DNA of 14,143 bases. It comes from DAOVQB01 sp023128935 (GTDB lineage: Bacteria; Eisenbacteria; RBG-16-71-46; CAIMUX01; WJJG01). Of this stretch, positions 13,514-14,143 are shown piece after piece; position 1 is the first letter of the stretch, and each line of letters opens with the position of its first letter. A model generated the notes under the pieces. That model had not been told where the DNA came from. It worked only from the letters and a program-made list of their open reading frames with translations, and made no database searches. Location: positions 1 to 14,143 of the forward strand of contig DAOVQB010000112.1 of the NCBI GenBank assembly GCA_030628905.1, written 5' to 3'. The position numbers and the translations under genes were made by a program.

Positions 13514-13957
13514 TTGCTGTCGCAGCATGTCAATTTCTTCGCGCAATCGCCCTACATCATCCTTCTCGTAAGTACCTTCTGGAGGCACTTCCTGGTGATG
13601 ATGCTCCTTGCTTTGAAGGCAAGGCGCGGCGCCGGTGAGGTCACCGCTCAGATACTGTTTCAGGGCGTGGTGCACGGTGCCGGATGCTCCTGTCACCGGT
13701 TGAATCCCGAATTCGCCGAAGAAATGGATCGCCCGGGAGCCCATCCCGCCAGTGAGCATCACATTGGCTCCTTGGCTGTGCATGAACCCCGGCACCTGAC
13801 CGGGCTCGTGGCTCCCAAAAAAGGGGTTCTCCAGAGTCTGCACGCGTTGGATGTCTCCATCCTCCAGGTCTATAAGCACGAAGTAGGGACAGCGTCCGAA
13901 GTGCGGGCTCACTGCAGCGTCGAGTCCGCCGCTGTCTGATGGAACTGCAATGCGCAT
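13472..13957 (-). CDS. NifX/NifB-family (dinitrogenase Fe-Mo cofactor domain) protein with coiled-coil tail
   Basis: This 161-residue cytoplasmic protein has an N-terminal Fe-Mo-cofactor-binding-type domain at ~1-110: MRIAVPSDSGGLDAAVSPHFGRCPYF, then NVMLTGGMGSRAIHFF and GIQPVTGASGTVHHALKQYL, followed by GDLTGAAPC. A His-rich linker (KEHHHQE) and a coiled coil at ~134-161 (LREEIDMLRQQMNDVDKRLDD) complete it. The family binds iron-sulfur or iron-molybdenum cofactor precursors in nitrogenase systems; members in anaerobes without nitrogenase, in clusters like this one, probably have another metal-cluster role. ATG at 13957 is preferred over TTG at 13960; AGGAG lies 8 nt before the ATG, inside the end of the upstream gene, whose stop is 3 nt away, so the two are translationally linked. 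The coiled-coil heptads continue beyond the TAG stop in decayed form, suggesting the protein was once longer. Confidence 0.92.
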   Translation of the reverse strand: MRIAVPSDSGGLDAAVSPHFGRCPYFVLIDLEDGDIQRVQTLENPFFGSHEPGQVPGFMHSQGANVMLTGGMGSRAIHFFGEFGIQPVTGASGTVHHALKQYLSGDLTGAAPCLQSKEHHHQEVPPEGTYEKDDVGRLREEIDMLRQQMNDVDKRLDDADK

Positions 13958-13960
13958 CAA

Positions 13961-14143
13961 CTACTCTCCTCGCTCCAGCCGCTCCAGCCGGTCGATGATT
14001 TCTGCCAATTGTTGGCGCAATCCCCGAGCGGCTTCTTTCAAGGTGGCGATCTCCTCCTCGCGCGAGCCAAGCTCCTGCTGGCCAGCGCCGCGGGCACCAC
14101 CTAGGCCACGGCCTCCGCCCATGCCTTGGCCTCCGCCCATACC
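13961..14143 (-). CDS. DUF5320-family protein, N-terminus outside the window
   Basis: Only the last 60 residues and the TAG stop are visible. They consist of a Gly/Met-rich segment (GMGGGQGMGGGRGLGGARG) followed by a coiled coil (EEEIATLKEAARGLRQQLAE, then DRLERLE). This Gly-Met-rich stretch plus helical tail is typical of DUF5320 proteins, small proteins of unknown function that accompany NifX-like and MinD-ferredoxin genes in anaerobes. It is the furthest upstream operon gene visible, and its last codons contain the AGGAG used by the NifX-like gene. Its coiled coil resembles the tail of the NifX-like protein, so the two may pair; this is inference. Confidence 0.75.
   Translation of the reverse strand, partial: GMGGGQGMGGGRGLGGARGAGQQELGSREEEIATLKEAARGLRQQLAEIIDRLERLERGE

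Overview
The window is GC-rich bacterial DNA carrying nine protein-coding genes, seven complete and two cut by the window edges. I see no rRNA, tRNA, phage, insertion-sequence or CRISPR signal. The gene set is a 4-hydroxybutyrate/acetyl-CoA-transferase family enzyme, secreted beta-repeat proteins, a lipoprotein with seven KNH-like domains, and an anaerobe-type DUF5320 / NifX-like / MinD-ferredoxin ATPase cluster. This suggests an anaerobic, probably uncultured bacterium, possibly an FCB-group or similar candidate lineage. That placement is inference, because no taxonomic marker gene is present.

Layout. Positions 1-989 (minus strand): a secreted protein of unknown function whose frame stays open to the left edge. 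990-1310: a divergent intergenic region. 1311-2630 (plus): an acyl-CoA:carboxylate CoA-transferase starting at TTG. 2759-6091 (plus): a large exported protein with about twelve G-N-D-x-Y repeats followed by HEAT-like repeats. 6255-6830 (plus): a small membrane-anchored or secreted protein of unknown function. 6943-8046 (minus): a secreted DUF4097-type protein with D-T-G-S-G repeats. 8047-8457: a divergent intergenic region holding a 107-nt palindrome. 8458-11184 (plus): a cysteine-rich lipoprotein with seven KNH-like domains. 11333-14143 (minus): an operon read right to left, DUF5320 protein (partial), NifX-like protein, then two MinD-type ATPases with inserted ferredoxin domains.

The right-hand operon resembles known anaerobe clusters in which paired MinD-ferredoxin ATPases, NifX/NifB-like proteins and DUF5320 proteins occur together. 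They are presumed to act in iron-sulfur or metal-cofactor handling. One of the two ATPases has lost a cysteine ligand of one cluster. The left two-thirds is mostly cell-surface protein genes with internal repeats.

The most unusual property is a set of short tandem repeats of different unit length at or near gene boundaries: 45 bp near the 3' end of the HEAT gene, 36 bp leading exactly into the next start codon, 20 bp beginning at the lipoprotein stop codon, 29 bp filling the gap between the two ATPases, and 21 bp between the NifX-like gene and the next ATPase. The 21-bp array continues the coiled-coil heptads of the NifX-like protein past its stop codon, and would reach an ATGA overlap with the next gene but for two in-frame stops. 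The 29-bp array forms tiny ATGA-coupled reading frames leading into the ATPase.
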